From Pseudomonadota bacterium (lineage in GTDB: Bacteria; Pseudomonadota; Alphaproteobacteria; Reyranellales; Reyranellaceae): DNA of 60,631 nt. The DNA lies in the NCBI GenBank assembly GCA_018240745.1, contig JAFEFF010000185.1:1-60631 (forward strand), read 5' to 3'. The position numbers and the translations under genes were made by a program. Each line of letters begins with the position of its first letter. The first letter of the stretch is position 1. Positions 45,326 to 54,937 of the stretch are shown here, piece by piece. The notes beneath the pieces are model-generated. The model had not been told where the DNA came from. It searched no databases and saw only the letters and a list, made by a program, of their open reading frames with translations.

Positions 45326-46636
45326 CTACTTCTTCTGCAGCACGTCGAGCAGCACCAGGCTCATCGCCGCGGCGCCGGTGCGGATGCTGGGCTCGGGCAC
45401 CGGCGCGAACAGCGGCGAGTGATTGCCGGCCACCGGCGTCTTCTCGGCCGCCGCCTTCCGCAGCATCGCCGGATCGAGGCCGCCGATGCCGAAGTAGAAC
45501 GACGGCACGCCGGCCCTTACGAACTCCGAATAGTCCTCGCTGGCCGAACCGGGCTCGCTCATCAGCCGCGCCCTGTCGCCGAACGCCGCCTTCAGCACCG
45601 CGCCGCTGCGCGCGGCCAGCGCGTCGTCGTTCACGACGGACTTCGCCCCTTCGGTGAGCCTGATGTCGGGCTCGGGCGCACCGGCCATCATCGCCGCTGC
45701 CCTGGCGGTCCGCTCGATGCCGGCCAGCATCTTGAGACGCGTGTCGTTGTCGTAGGAACGGATGGTGCCGCGAACGGTGGCGGTGTCGGGAATGACGTTG
45801 CCGGCATTGCCGGCTTGCACCGAACCGATGGTGATCACGCCGAACTTCGACGAATCCTTCTCGCGGCTGATCACGCTCTGCACGTCGACGATGAAGTGCG
45901 CCGCCTGCATCACCGGGTCGATCGTGGTGTGCGGCCGCGACCCGTGGCCGCCCTTGCCCTTGAAGGTGATCTGCAGGCTGTCCGACGCCGAATTGATGAC
46001 GCCCGGCTTGTAGGTGACGTAGCCGTAGGGGCCCGGCCCGACATGCAGCGCGAAGCCGTAGTCGGGCTTGGGGAAGCGCGTGAATAGGCCGTCGGCCACC
46101 ATGCGCCTGGCACCGCCGCCGCCCTCCTCGGCAGGCTGGCCGATGAACATCAGGGTTCCGCTCCACTGGTCCTCGAGGTCGCGCATGATCCTGGCGACCG
46201 CGACCCACGCGGCCATGTGAATGTCGTGACCGCAGGCATGCATGACCGGCGTCTCGACGCCGCGCAGGACCTGTTTGGCGTGGCTGGCATAGGGCAGCCC
46301 GGTCTTCTCCTCGAGCGGCAACGCGTCGAGCTCGGTCCGGATCATCACCGTCGGACCCGGGCCGTTCTTGTACAGCGCAACAATGCCGGTCTTGCCGACG
46401 CCCTCGGTCACCTCGAAGCCCAGCGCCTTCATTTCGCCTGCGAGCTTTGCTGCTGTGCGCTGTTCCTGGAAACCCAGCTCGGGATGGAGATGGATGTCCT
46501 CGTAGAGCGCCTCGAGGTGCGGGTATTGCGCATCGAGGCTGCGATCAATGGCGGCGCGGGTCCCCGCGACATCCGCTGCGGCCGCGATTCCCGGCAGGGC
46601 CGCCATCAGCAGCCCGACGCTCCACATCCTCACCAT
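45326..46636 (-). CDS. secreted M20 family amidohydrolase
   Basis: 436 aa. Signal peptide of about 20 residues (MVRMWSVGLLMAALPGIAAA). Metal ligands are in MHACGHDIHMAAW near residue 131 and GQPAEEGGGGARR near 164. The dimerisation-lid GKGGHGSRPHTTIDPV near 210 follows. Such enzymes deacylate N-acyl amino acids or cut amino-acid amides in the periplasm; the IAA-amino acid hydrolase/hippurate hydrolase branch is likely. GGGAGAAT precedes ATG at 46636; the upstream extension lacks a signal. Confidence 0.9.
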   Translation of the reverse strand: MVRMWSVGLLMAALPGIAAAADVAGTRAAIDRSLDAQYPHLEALYEDIHLHPELGFQEQRTAAKLAGEMKALGFEVTEGVGKTGIVALYKNGPGPTVMIRTELDALPLEEKTGLPYASHAKQVLRGVETPVMHACGHDIHMAAWVAVARIMRDLEDQWSGTLMFIGQPAEEGGGGARRMVADGLFTRFPKPDYGFALHVGPGPYGYVTYKPGVINSASDSLQITFKGKGGHGSRPHTTIDPVMQAAHFIVDVQSVISREKDSSKFGVITIGSVQAGNAGNVIPDTATVRGTIRSYDNDTRLKMLAGIERTARAAAMMAGAPEPDIRLTEGAKSVVNDDALAARSGAVLKAAFGDRARLMSEPGSASEDYSEFVRAGVPSFYFGIGGLDPAMLRKAAAEKTPVAGNHSPLFAPVPEPSIRTGAAAMSLVLLDVLQKK

Positions 46637-46749
46637 GCGAATTCTCCCGGCTCGCAGCGAGGTTAGCCGCGCCCTATTGGCCCCGCCACCATCATTGGCT
46701 ATTGTCGATTTGGTGTTCCCGGCCAGGCCCAAAATCCTTTAAAGGACAA

Positions 46750-47220
46750 ATGGTTATGCCAAGCCATACTGCCGCCGTGCGGACCCTGGCGTTCGCCGTC
46801 GCCGCTTTCGGGACGGTGGTCGCTCCCGCGCAATCCGCGCCGAAACCAGCCGCCCCAGCGCCGGCTGAGGCGACGTCGGCTGCGCCGCCTCCGGCTGCCA
46901 ACCCGTCGGAGCCCGCAGGTGCGCCGGCGGCGACGGTTTCGTTCGATCGTCACTCGGTCGAGATCAACCCCTCCGCGCGCGGCGCGCTCGATACGCTCGC
47001 CCAGATGTTGACCGCGCAGGGTGTCCGTCAGATCGAGTTGCGCGGCTACGCCACGGGCGGCGACAGCGACGACGCCCGCAAGATCGCCCTGGTCCGTACG
47101 CTCGCGGTGCGCATGTACCTGATCGACCAGGGCGTGAAGGCGCGGATCGAGGTCGCAGCACAAGCCGCTCCGGCAAGAGGCGGCGGCGCCAAGGAACGTG
47201 TCGACGTCATGACGCCTTGA
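46750..47220 (+). CDS. OmpA-like secreted protein preceding the stator genes
   Basis: 156 aa. N-terminal signal peptide (LAFAVAAFGTVVAPAQSA), an Ala/Pro-rich linker, then an OmpA-like fold with VSFDRHSVEINPSARGALDT and QIELRGYATGGDSDDARKIA. The domain is about 100 residues, short for peptidoglycan binding. ATG at 46756 is equally possible. A TTG at its stop (TTGA) leads into the next gene, 12 bases before the ATG, which indicates an operon with the MotA/MotB-like pair. Confidence 0.75.
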   Translation: MVMPSHTAAVRTLAFAVAAFGTVVAPAQSAPKPAAPAPAEATSAAPPPAANPSEPAGAPAATVSFDRHSVEINPSARGALDTLAQMLTAQGVRQIELRGYATGGDSDDARKIALVRTLAVRMYLIDQGVKARIEVAAQAAPARGGGAKERVDVMTP

Positions 47221-47231
47221 ACGCGGAACGC

Positions 47232-48842
47232 ATGAGCAGCCCCCTTCCCTATCTCATCCGCATGCTCGTGTTCCTCGCCGGCGTGGCGGGGCTCGCCTAC
47301 GTGCTGCACGAGGACCTGATCCGCATCTTCCAGCACACGCCGACCCTCGACAGCGTGATCCTGGGCGTGCTGGTGCTGGGCATCTTCTTCGTCTTCCGCC
47401 AGGTCATCATCCTCTGGCCAGAGGTGAGCTGGATGCGGCGCTACCGCAACCGCGACGCCGACTCGCCGGTGCCGCCGTCCGAGTCGGTCAACCTGCTGGC
47501 GCCGCTCGCCGCCATGCTGGGCGAAAGGAACGACCGCATCCGGCTGTCGCCCACCGCCACGCGCGCGGTGCTCGACGGCATCGCCACCCGGCTCGACGAG
47601 CGCCGCGAGCTCGCGCGCTACATGATCGGCCTGCTGATCTTCCTCGGCCTGCTCGGCACCTTCTGGGGCCTGCTGCAGACAATCGCCTCGGTGGCCGATG
47701 CCATCAACAGCCTGCAGGTCTCGGCCGGCGACGCGGTGCAGATGTTCGCCAAGCTCAAGACCAGCATCGAGGGCCCGCTCACGGGCATGTCGACGGCGTT
47801 CGGCGCCTCGCTGTTCGGCCTGTCGGGCTCGCTGGTGCTGGGCTTCCTGGAACTGCAGGCAAGCCAGGCGCAGGGGCGCTTCCACATCGAGCTCGAGGAG
47901 TGGCTGGCGCGCGCCACCAGCCTGTCGACCTCGTCGCTGCCGCCGGGAGTCGCCCAGAGCGTGCCGGCCTATGTCGAGGCGCTGCTCGAGCGCAATACCG
48001 AGGGCGTCGACGGGCTGATGCGCTCCATACATCGCATCGAGGAGAGCCGCCAGGCTGCCGCGGCGGGCAATGCCACGCTGGTCGAGCGGCTGGCGGCGCT
48101 CGCCGAGACCATGCGCGCGCAGCAGAACCTGCTGGCCCGCTTCACCGAGCTGTCGATCGAGTTGCGCACCGCGCTCGCGCGTCTCTCCGAGCGCGCGATC
48201 GATGACGATGCCGAGCGCGAGGAGGCGCGCGCCCATCGACGTGCCATCGAGGGCCATCTCGGGCGTCTGGTCGAGGAAAGCCTGCGCACACGCGGCACGC
48301 TGGCCGACGAGATCGCCAAGGCGTCAAATGCGCATCGCGAGGCGCTCGAGGCGCGCATCGCCGAGCTCGGCGCCGAGGCCTCCACGCATCGCCAGCAGCT
48401 CTCGGCCGAGCTCGAGCGCCTGCACCAGGAGAGCATGAGCGGCCGCGCCCAGGTCAGCGAGGAGCTCAGGCGCGCGGTCGCCCGCTTGAGCGACCGCTCG
48501 GCCGCCGAGGCTGACCGCGAGGCGATGGCCAACCTGCAGCACGCCGTCGAGGGGCAACTGGCGCGCGTGGTCGATGAGAGCGGGCGCGCACGCACGGCGC
48601 TTGCCGACGAGCTGCGTAACGCCGTCGGCCAGCTGGCCGACCGCTTCGCCGACGTCGACCGGGAGGCCATGGCGCTGCACCGGCGCAACATCGAAGCGCA
48701 CCTGGCGCGGCTGGTCGAGGAAACCGCCACCAACCGCACGGCGGTGGCCGAGGAGATCCGCGGCGAGATCCGGCTGCTGGCACGCACGATCGCGCTCGCC
48801 CGTGAGCCCGCTCCTGCGCAGGAACAGCCGACGGGCGACTGA
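47232..48842 (+). CDS. MotA/ExbB-type stator subunit with long repeated coiled-coil tail
   Basis: 536 aa. Membrane helices near residues 7-25, 40-60, 128-150 (YMIGLLIFLGLLGTFWGLLQ) and 185-208 (AFGASLFGLSGSLVLGFLEL) give the MotA/TolQ/ExbB core. After about residue 240 comes a 290-residue coiled-coil tail, far longer than TolQ or ExbB. It holds three copies of a unit like HLxRLVEExxxxRxxxADEI (nucleotides about 48233, 48538 and 48678). Stop overlaps the next start (TGATG). Predicted to use ion flow to act on a cytoplasmic or envelope partner; not a flagellar stator since no flagellar genes are present. Confidence 0.8.
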   Translation: MSSPLPYLIRMLVFLAGVAGLAYVLHEDLIRIFQHTPTLDSVILGVLVLGIFFVFRQVIILWPEVSWMRRYRNRDADSPVPPSESVNLLAPLAAMLGERNDRIRLSPTATRAVLDGIATRLDERRELARYMIGLLIFLGLLGTFWGLLQTIASVADAINSLQVSAGDAVQMFAKLKTSIEGPLTGMSTAFGASLFGLSGSLVLGFLELQASQAQGRFHIELEEWLARATSLSTSSLPPGVAQSVPAYVEALLERNTEGVDGLMRSIHRIEESRQAAAAGNATLVERLAALAETMRAQQNLLARFTELSIELRTALARLSERAIDDDAEREEARAHRRAIEGHLGRLVEESLRTRGTLADEIAKASNAHREALEARIAELGAEASTHRQQLSAELERLHQESMSGRAQVSEELRRAVARLSDRSAAEADREAMANLQHAVEGQLARVVDESGRARTALADELRNAVGQLADRFADVDREAMALHRRNIEAHLARLVEETATNRTAVAEEIRGEIRLLARTIALAREPAPAQEQPTGD

Positions 48843-49981
48843 TGGCCGCCATTTCCCGTCGCCGCGACGGCGCCGACTACACCTGGCCGGGCTATGTCGA
48901 CGCGCTGACGACGCTCCTGATGGTGCTGATCTTCCTGCTGTCGATCTTCAGTGTGGCGCAGTTCACCCTCTCGACCGTGTTGTCGAGCCGCGAGACGGCG
49001 ATCGATTCGCTCAACAAGCAGGTCGGCGACCTCGCAAGCCAGCTTTCGCTCGAGAAGCGCTCGGCCGAGGATCTGGCCAAGGACGTGGCCCGCCTCACCC
49101 TGCTCAGCCGCAAGCTCCAGGCCGAGCGCGAGAAGCTCACCGCCGACGTCACCAGCTCGCAGGCCGAGCGCGACCGGCTGGCGGCAATGCTGAAGGACGC
49201 CACCCAGCGGATCGAGGCCAAGACCTCGGAGACCACCGACATGCAGAAGGAGATCGAGCGCCAGAAGCTCGAGCTCACGCGGCTGGCGGCGGCGCTCGCG
49301 GCGGCCAACAACGAGAAGGGCAAGCTGTTCTCCGACCTCACCGAGGAGCAGAAGCAGACTGCCGAGCAGAAGGCCGCGGTCGTGCGGATGACCGCCGAGC
49401 TCAATGCGCTGAAGGACGAGCTCGCGCGCCTCAACGCCGCGCTCGAGGCGGCCGATGCCAAGGCCAAGGAACAGAACGCGCAGATCATAGACCTCGGCCA
49501 GAAGCTGAACCGCGCGCTCGCCAGCAAGGTCGAGGAGCTGGCGCGCTACCGCTCGGAGTTCTTCGGCAAGCTGCGCGAGGCGCTGGCCGGCCAGCGCGAC
49601 GTGCAGATCGTCGGCGACCGCTTCGTCTTCCAGTCCGAGGTGCTGTTCCCGTCGGGCTCGGCGCAGCTACAGCCGGGCGGCGAGAAGCAGCTCGCCGCAG
49701 TGGCGCAGCGGCTGATCGAGATCAGCAAGAAAATCCCCACGGATATCCCCTGGGTGCTGCAGGTCGACGGCCACACCGACAACAAGCCGATCAACACGCG
49801 CGAGTTCCCGTCCAACTGGGAGCTGTCGGCGGCGCGCGCCATCGCGGTGGTCAAGTTCCTCAACGCCCAGGGCATCCCCAACGACCATCTGGTGGCCGCG
49901 GGCTACGGCGAATTCCAGCCGCTGTCGATGATCGACACCGCCCGCAACCGGCGCATCGAGCTCAAGCTCACCAACCGCTGA
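48842..49981 (+). CDS. MotB-like/OmpA-domain stator partner with coiled coil
   Basis: 379 aa. One membrane helix with an acidic residue at its start (Asp20 in WPGYVDALTTLLMVLIFLL), matching the ion-binding Asp of MotB. Then about 180 residues of coiled coil, and from about residue 250 an OmpA-like peptidoglycan-binding domain (QVDGHTDNKPINTREFPSNW, AARAIAVVKFL). It would anchor the stator to the cell wall. Start overlaps the MotA-like stop. Confidence 0.85.
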   Translation: MAAISRRRDGADYTWPGYVDALTTLLMVLIFLLSIFSVAQFTLSTVLSSRETAIDSLNKQVGDLASQLSLEKRSAEDLAKDVARLTLLSRKLQAEREKLTADVTSSQAERDRLAAMLKDATQRIEAKTSETTDMQKEIERQKLELTRLAAALAAANNEKGKLFSDLTEEQKQTAEQKAAVVRMTAELNALKDELARLNAALEAADAKAKEQNAQIIDLGQKLNRALASKVEELARYRSEFFGKLREALAGQRDVQIVGDRFVFQSEVLFPSGSAQLQPGGEKQLAAVAQRLIEISKKIPTDIPWVLQVDGHTDNKPINTREFPSNWELSAARAIAVVKFLNAQGIPNDHLVAAGYGEFQPLSMIDTARNRRIELKLTNR

Positions 49982-50043
49982 TGCTCTCGCGCCCGAAGCG
50001 CCGGGTCGACGGCCCGGGCCGCTTGTCGCCGTCGCCGGACGGG

Positions 50044-51342
50044 CTACGGCACTGAATTCGCGCGGGGCTGGCGCATCGGCGCGCCGAGGCCCTGCAGGTC
50101 GGGTGTCCGGGCGAGGGTGAGATCGTCGGGCAGCAGCTTCAGCGCCTCGAGCGCCTGGTCGAGCAGGCCGAGCTCCTTGAGCAGCGCCGGCCGGCGGTTC
50201 TCCGGCAGGGTCGCCGCCAGATTCTCCAGCATCGCCCTCAGCCGCCGGGCGATCTGGTAGTTCCCGGCGCCGTACAGCCTGATCTCGCGGCACGACAGCT
50301 CGACGAAGTCGTCCCAGTTGGGCGTTCGGAAGATCACGCGCGGCTTGCCGTTGGCATCGTTGATCACGTCATCGTGCAGATGCCGGCGGCCGACCGCGCG
50401 CAGCAGGCGATGGAGCTGATCGATCGCCAGCACCGCCGTGGTCGGATCGTTGATCGCCTTGCTGAGCGCCTTGATGGCGATGTCGACGATCACCCGGAAG
50501 GAGAAGGTCGCGTCCTGCTCCAGCGTGCGCTCGGCGCCGAGCGCCACCGCGCCGCGCAGGCGGTTGTCGTCGGCCGACGCGCTGCCGCCGTAGAGGTGGA
50601 ACAGCGGCTCGTCGACCGAGAGGAAGTTGCCGACCTGGTGGGCGAACTCGATGACGCCGTCGGTTCGCTGCGCCTCCTGCTGCACCGTCGCGAGATCGAC
50701 CGCGAGTATGATGGCGGACGTGCCCTTGTGGAGGATCGTGCGGGCGGGCGGTGGCGGCGGCGCGGTCAGCCGCGCCGGCATGTATGGCCCCTTGACCTTG
50801 GCTGGATAGACCTCCTCGATCACCGCCAGTCCGTCCTGGCCCACCCGCCACACGATGCTGACCGGCCGCAGCAGCCGCGCCGCGTAGTCGATCAGATAGA
50901 TGAACGCCACCGTCGAGGCGCCGGCGAGCAGGACGGCAACGGTCAGCAGCAGGTAGGGAACCGTGTCCTGCGCTCGCGCCAGCGTGCCGACACTGAACGC
51001 GAGCGTCAGCACGAACAGCGCGATGATCATCCGGATGGTATTATCGCGCAGCAGTGTGGTGGCGATGATGCGCGGTGTGAGCTGGGCACTCGCGATCTGG
51101 ATCGCCACCAGCAGCGAGCTGAAGGCGAACACGATGAAGGCCACGGTCGCCGAGACCACGCTCTCGAGGGCGGCATCGACCGTTGCGACCTCGAGCTTCC
51201 ACGCCCAGGTCCATTGCAGCCAGTCGTCGAGCCAGCCGACGACGCGGATCAGGAAGAACGAGGTGATGTAGGCCGCGACCGGCACGAACCACATCGTCGA
51301 TCGCAGGTAGCTCCTGAGCGAGTACGACCGGCGCCACTCCAT
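50044..51342 (-). CDS. DUF2254 membrane protein
   Basis: 432 aa. Four membrane helices lie in the N-terminal half (residues about 20-35, 60-85, 105-125, 132-152). A large soluble domain follows, with RALSKAINDPTTAVLAIDQL-type conserved segments near residue 310. Family of unknown function, common in Proteobacteria. Lies in the opposite direction to the stator genes and 5 bases downstream of the patatin gene, so these two are probably one unit. Confidence 0.85.
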   Translation of the reverse strand: MEWRRSYSLRSYLRSTMWFVPVAAYITSFFLIRVVGWLDDWLQWTWAWKLEVATVDAALESVVSATVAFIVFAFSSLLVAIQIASAQLTPRIIATTLLRDNTIRMIIALFVLTLAFSVGTLARAQDTVPYLLLTVAVLLAGASTVAFIYLIDYAARLLRPVSIVWRVGQDGLAVIEEVYPAKVKGPYMPARLTAPPPPPARTILHKGTSAIILAVDLATVQQEAQRTDGVIEFAHQVGNFLSVDEPLFHLYGGSASADDNRLRGAVALGAERTLEQDATFSFRVIVDIAIKALSKAINDPTTAVLAIDQLHRLLRAVGRRHLHDDVINDANGKPRVIFRTPNWDDFVELSCREIRLYGAGNYQIARRLRAMLENLAATLPENRRPALLKELGLLDQALEALKLLPDDLTLARTPDLQGLGAPMRQPRANSVP

Positions 51343-51347
51343 TCAGG

Positions 51348-52547
51348 CTATTCTCTGCCCAGTCCCGGCGGCGCCTTGTGCCACTCCAGCCCGGCCCTGG
51401 CCTGGCGGTAACCATAGTCGTACAGCGCCCGCATGTAGGCCTGGTCGAATTCGCCCTTCTTCTCCGGCCCATCGAAATCGTGGCCTATATAGGCGAGGTT
51501 GTAGTCGACGTGGTCGCGCTGGGCGACGAAGTAGACGCGCAGCACGTCGTTGCGGCCGCTCGCGGCCAGCATCGTGCTGATCGCCCGGCCGGCGATCGAG
51601 ATGGTGCGGCGCTCCGAGTTGGCCCAATCCGGGTCGAGCCGGGCGTTGCGGATGATCCAGGCGTGGCGCTCGCGCTTGATGCCGGTCCGGCCGAGATCGA
51701 GCGACGGCGGATAGAGGAACAACTGGGCGATCGCACCGCCGTCGACGTGCAGCTCCTGGTACTTCTTGCCGTCGAGCTCGACGTCGATCAGCACCGGCTG
51801 GAAGGCGCCGGGAATCGCGGCGGAGGCGCGCAGGATCTGGTGCACCAGCGCGAGCGCGCCGGGCTTGCCGCTGTCGGCGATCGCGCCGATGTTCCAGATG
51901 ACCGGCCGTTGGGCGTCGAGGTCCGTGGTGCCGATCAGCAGCAGCCGGCCCTTGCGATACTCGGCGGCGATATCGTCGAGCATCTTCTGGTCGAAATACC
52001 TGGCGATCAACGTCGACAGCGGCGTGGTGTCCGCCATGGCATCGTCGAACACCGCCGCAGTGAGGCCGCGGAAGCGGTAGACGCGCTCGGCATTGATGGT
52101 GGTGTAGACCTCGCGCAGCACCGGATCGTACGGCGGCCCGAGGAAGGCCAGGGGCGCGATCAGCGCGCCGGTGCTGACGCCGGTCACGCCCTTGAACTGC
52201 GGCCGCGTGCCGGTCTCCGTCCAGCCATTCAGCAGCCCGGCGCCGAACGCGCCGTTGTCGCCGCCGCCCGAGACAGCGAGGAAGTTGGCCGGCGGCACCT
52301 TCGCACCGGGGGGCAGGGCCGCGATCTCGCGCTGCAACGCCTCGGTTGCATCGAGGGCCATCGCCTGCGGATCACTGTCAGGATAGAACCGAGCCTTGGC
52401 GATGCCGAGCGGCTGTGCGCGCTCGGTATCGGCGCGCGGCACGGCGGGCAGGCGCTCCGGAGTGGAGCAAGCGCCGACGGCGACGCCGATCGCAGCCATC
52501 GCGACAGCCAACCAGACACGCATCGCCCGTAAATTCCCCTTCCCCAT
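51348..52547 (-). CDS. patatin-like phospholipase, predicted lipoprotein
   Basis: 399 aa. Lipoprotein-type signal with Cys after VAVGA near residue 27. The patatin domain has the oxyanion GGGDNGAFGAG near residue 94, nucleophile GVSTGA near 123 and catalytic Asp in HVDGGAI near 273. It would hydrolyse membrane phospholipids at the outer membrane or periplasm. The start could be ATG at 52523 (MRVWLA). A downstream gene, DUF2254, is five bases away. Confidence 0.9.
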   Translation of the reverse strand: MGKGNLRAMRVWLAVAMAAIGVAVGACSTPERLPAVPRADTERAQPLGIAKARFYPDSDPQAMALDATEALQREIAALPPGAKVPPANFLAVSGGGDNGAFGAGLLNGWTETGTRPQFKGVTGVSTGALIAPLAFLGPPYDPVLREVYTTINAERVYRFRGLTAAVFDDAMADTTPLSTLIARYFDQKMLDDIAAEYRKGRLLLIGTTDLDAQRPVIWNIGAIADSGKPGALALVHQILRASAAIPGAFQPVLIDVELDGKKYQELHVDGGAIAQLFLYPPSLDLGRTGIKRERHAWIIRNARLDPDWANSERRTISIAGRAISTMLAASGRNDVLRVYFVAQRDHVDYNLAYIGHDFDGPEKKGEFDQAYMRALYDYGYRQARAGLEWHKAPPGLGRE

Positions 52548-52633
52548 CGCGGCTATTCTCTTGTGCGTCCATCGATCAGCCGTCGTTGACCTTTATCAAG
52601 GCCATCGGACAAATAATTGACCAAACTGATTAT

Positions 52634-53968
52634 ATGAAGCGCCGAACTTTTGTCACCCTGTCGGTCTTTGTGCTGGCGTCGAGTGTGGTGCGCGGTGCGT
52701 GGGCACAGGCGCAGGCGCAGGGCACCAAGAGCTTCAAGCCGGAAGAGCTCGACCAGATGCTGGCGCCGATCGCGCTCTATCCCGATCCGCTTCTTTCGCA
52801 GATCCTGATGGCGGCCGGCTATCCGCTGGAGATCGTCGAGGCGGCGCGCTGGCAGCAGGCCAATTCGACCCTCAAGGGCGACGCCGCCGTCCAGGCCGTC
52901 AAGGACAAGGAATGGGACACCAGCGTGAAGTCGCTGGTCGCCTTCCCCGACGTGCTGAAGCAGCTCAACGAGCATCTCGATTGGACGCAGAAGCTCGGCG
53001 ACGCGATGATCGAGCAGCAGGCCGATGTCGCCGATTCCATTCAGCGCCTGCGAGCCAAGGCGGCTGCCGCCGGCAATTTGCAGAGCACGCCCCAGCAGGC
53101 GGTGACGACGCAGGGCTCGGGCGACAACGTCCAGTACGTCATCCAGCCGGCCAATCCCGAGGTCGTGTACGTGCCGCAGTACAACCCGAGCTGGGCCTAC
53201 GGGCCGTGGCCCTACCCCACCTATCCGCCGGTCTACTATCCGTTCGGCGGCGCGCTCGCGACCGGCTTCTTCTGGGGTCTCGGCATCGCCGCCGGCGCGG
53301 CGATGATCGGCGGCTGGAACTGGGGCGGCTACGGTCAGTCCTACGCCAACATCAACGTCAACAAGGCCGTCAACATCGACAACAACTTCAATCGCAACCG
53401 ACCTGACCGGCCCGATCGCCCGGGCGCTGGCGGCGGTGGGGAGCGTTGGCAGCACCGCCCCGAGCACCGCAAGGGCGTCGCCTATCGCGACAATGCCACC
53501 CGCCAGCGCTTCAACCAGGCGCAGCGTCCGGGAGCGGCCCAGCGCGACCAGTTCCGCGGCCGCCTCGAAGGCGGGCCGGGCGCGGGCAATCGTCCGGGCG
53601 CCGGACAGGGCATCGGCAACCGGCCGGGCGGCCCCGGCGGTGGACAGGGGATCGCCAACCGGCCGGGTGGTGGCCAAGGTGCCGCCAACCGGCCCGGCGG
53701 CGGACCGGGCGCCGGCAACCGGCCCGGCGGCGGCCAGATCAACCGTCCGCAGCAGCGGCCCAACGCGCTGGGTGGCGTCAATCGCGGCCAGCAGATCAAT
53801 CGTCAGTCGCAGCGCGGCAACCAGCAGATGAACCGCGCGCAGTCGCGTGGCGGTGGCGGCGGCGGCCGTCCAGGAGGCGGCGGAGGCGGCCGCCCGGCTG
53901 GCGGCGGTGGCGGCGGGCGTCCCGGGGGCGGTGGCGGACGACCGGGTGGTGGTGGAGGCCGTCGATGA
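52634..53968 (+). CDS. DUF3300 protein with a Gly/Arg/Asn-rich C-terminal tail
   Basis: 444 aa. Signal peptide (TFVTLSVFVLASSVVRGAWA) then the DUF3300 domain (EELDQMLAPIALYPDPLLSQ to about residue 230). A hydrophobic Gly-rich segment follows. The last 170 residues are low complexity: repeats of NRPGGGQ and then GGGGGRP-type blocks, Arg-rich at the end. DUF3300 proteins are periplasmic or envelope, function unknown. The tail may be disordered and nucleic-acid or polysaccharide binding. Its stop overlaps the DUF2950 start. Confidence 0.85.
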   Translation: MKRRTFVTLSVFVLASSVVRGAWAQAQAQGTKSFKPEELDQMLAPIALYPDPLLSQILMAAGYPLEIVEAARWQQANSTLKGDAAVQAVKDKEWDTSVKSLVAFPDVLKQLNEHLDWTQKLGDAMIEQQADVADSIQRLRAKAAAAGNLQSTPQQAVTTQGSGDNVQYVIQPANPEVVYVPQYNPSWAYGPWPYPTYPPVYYPFGGALATGFFWGLGIAAGAAMIGGWNWGGYGQSYANINVNKAVNIDNNFNRNRPDRPDRPGAGGGGERWQHRPEHRKGVAYRDNATRQRFNQAQRPGAAQRDQFRGRLEGGPGAGNRPGAGQGIGNRPGGPGGGQGIANRPGGGQGAANRPGGGPGAGNRPGGGQINRPQQRPNALGGVNRGQQINRQSQRGNQQMNRAQSRGGGGGGRPGGGGGGRPAGGGGGGRPGGGGGRPGGGGGRR

Positions 53969-54924
53969 ACAGGTTGCTGCAGTTCCTGCTCGCGGTGGTC
54001 GCGGCCGGGAGCTTTGCGTTCTGCGCCAACGCGCAAACGCCCCAACCGTCGCCGGCGCCACAGACACGTGGCACCGCGGCACAACCCATCAAGCAGCGCC
54101 ACTTCCCGACCGCGGAGGCGGCCAACGACGCCATCACCGAGGCGCTGCGCAAGGACGACGACAAGGCGATCGCCGACATGCTCGGCTCGAACTGGCGCGA
54201 TTTCGTGCCGGGAACACGCGAGGACGAGGACCAGGCGCGCGAGAAGTACCTCAAGGCGTGGGACGAGAACCACAAGCTGGTGCCCGACGGCGACAACAAG
54301 ATGCTGGTCGAGGTCGGCACCACCGGCTTCAAGATGCCGATTCCGATCGTCAAGGACGACGACGGCTGGCGCTTCGACGTCGCGGCCGGCCGCAAGGAGA
54401 TGATCGCTCGCCAGATTGGCGCCAACGAGCTGTACGTGATCCAGACCCTGCTCGCCATCGTCGATGCGCAGTACGACTATGCCTCGCTCGATCCGATGAA
54501 GACCGGCGTGGCGGTCTATGCGCGCCGGCTGCTGAGCTCTCCGGGCAAGAAGGACGGTCTCTACTGGGAAGCCAAGCCCGGCGAGCCCGAGAGCCCACTC
54601 GGGCCGCTGGTCGCGAAGGCGCAGCCGGGCGACCGCGAGGGCGAGGGCTATCACGGCTATCGCTATCGCCTGCTCTACGGCCAGGGTCCCGACGCGCCCG
54701 GCGGGGCCTACAGCTACCTGGTGCACAACCGCATGATCGGCGGCTTCGGCGTGATCGCCTGGCCGGTGAAGTACGGCGAAACCGGGGTGATGACCTTTAT
54801 CGTCAACCAGAGCGGCGACGTCTACGAGCAGGATCTGGGCCCCGACACGGCGCAGGAGGCCGCGTCGATCACGGTGTTCAATCCGGACAAGGACTGGCAG
54901 AAGGCGGACACGACTCCGCCGTAG
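53965..54924 (+). CDS. DUF2950 secreted protein
   Basis: 319 aa. Signal peptide (LLQFLLAVVAAGSFAFCANA), then a DUF2950 domain (RHFPTAEAANDAITEALRKD, IARQIGANELYVIQTLLAIV, YHGYRYRLLYGQGPDAPGGA). DUF2950 is regularly found downstream of DUF3300, and here the ATG overlaps that gene's stop, so the pair is co-translated. Function unknown; a periplasmic partnership is inferred. Confidence 0.85.
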   Translation: MNRLLQFLLAVVAAGSFAFCANAQTPQPSPAPQTRGTAAQPIKQRHFPTAEAANDAITEALRKDDDKAIADMLGSNWRDFVPGTREDEDQAREKYLKAWDENHKLVPDGDNKMLVEVGTTGFKMPIPIVKDDDGWRFDVAAGRKEMIARQIGANELYVIQTLLAIVDAQYDYASLDPMKTGVAVYARRLLSSPGKKDGLYWEAKPGEPESPLGPLVAKAQPGDREGEGYHGYRYRLLYGQGPDAPGGAYSYLVHNRMIGGFGVIAWPVKYGETGVMTFIVNQSGDVYEQDLGPDTAQEAASITVFNPDKDWQKADTTPP

Positions 54925-54937
54925 GAGGAGAGGGTAT

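Noticed and set aside
46750..49981. Calling the MotA/MotB-like pair a Zorya anti-phage system
   Set aside because: No ZorC, ZorD or ZorE-like nuclease or helicase gene lies beside it. The MotB-like subunit also has a long coiled coil unlike ZorB. Only a general architectural similarity remains.
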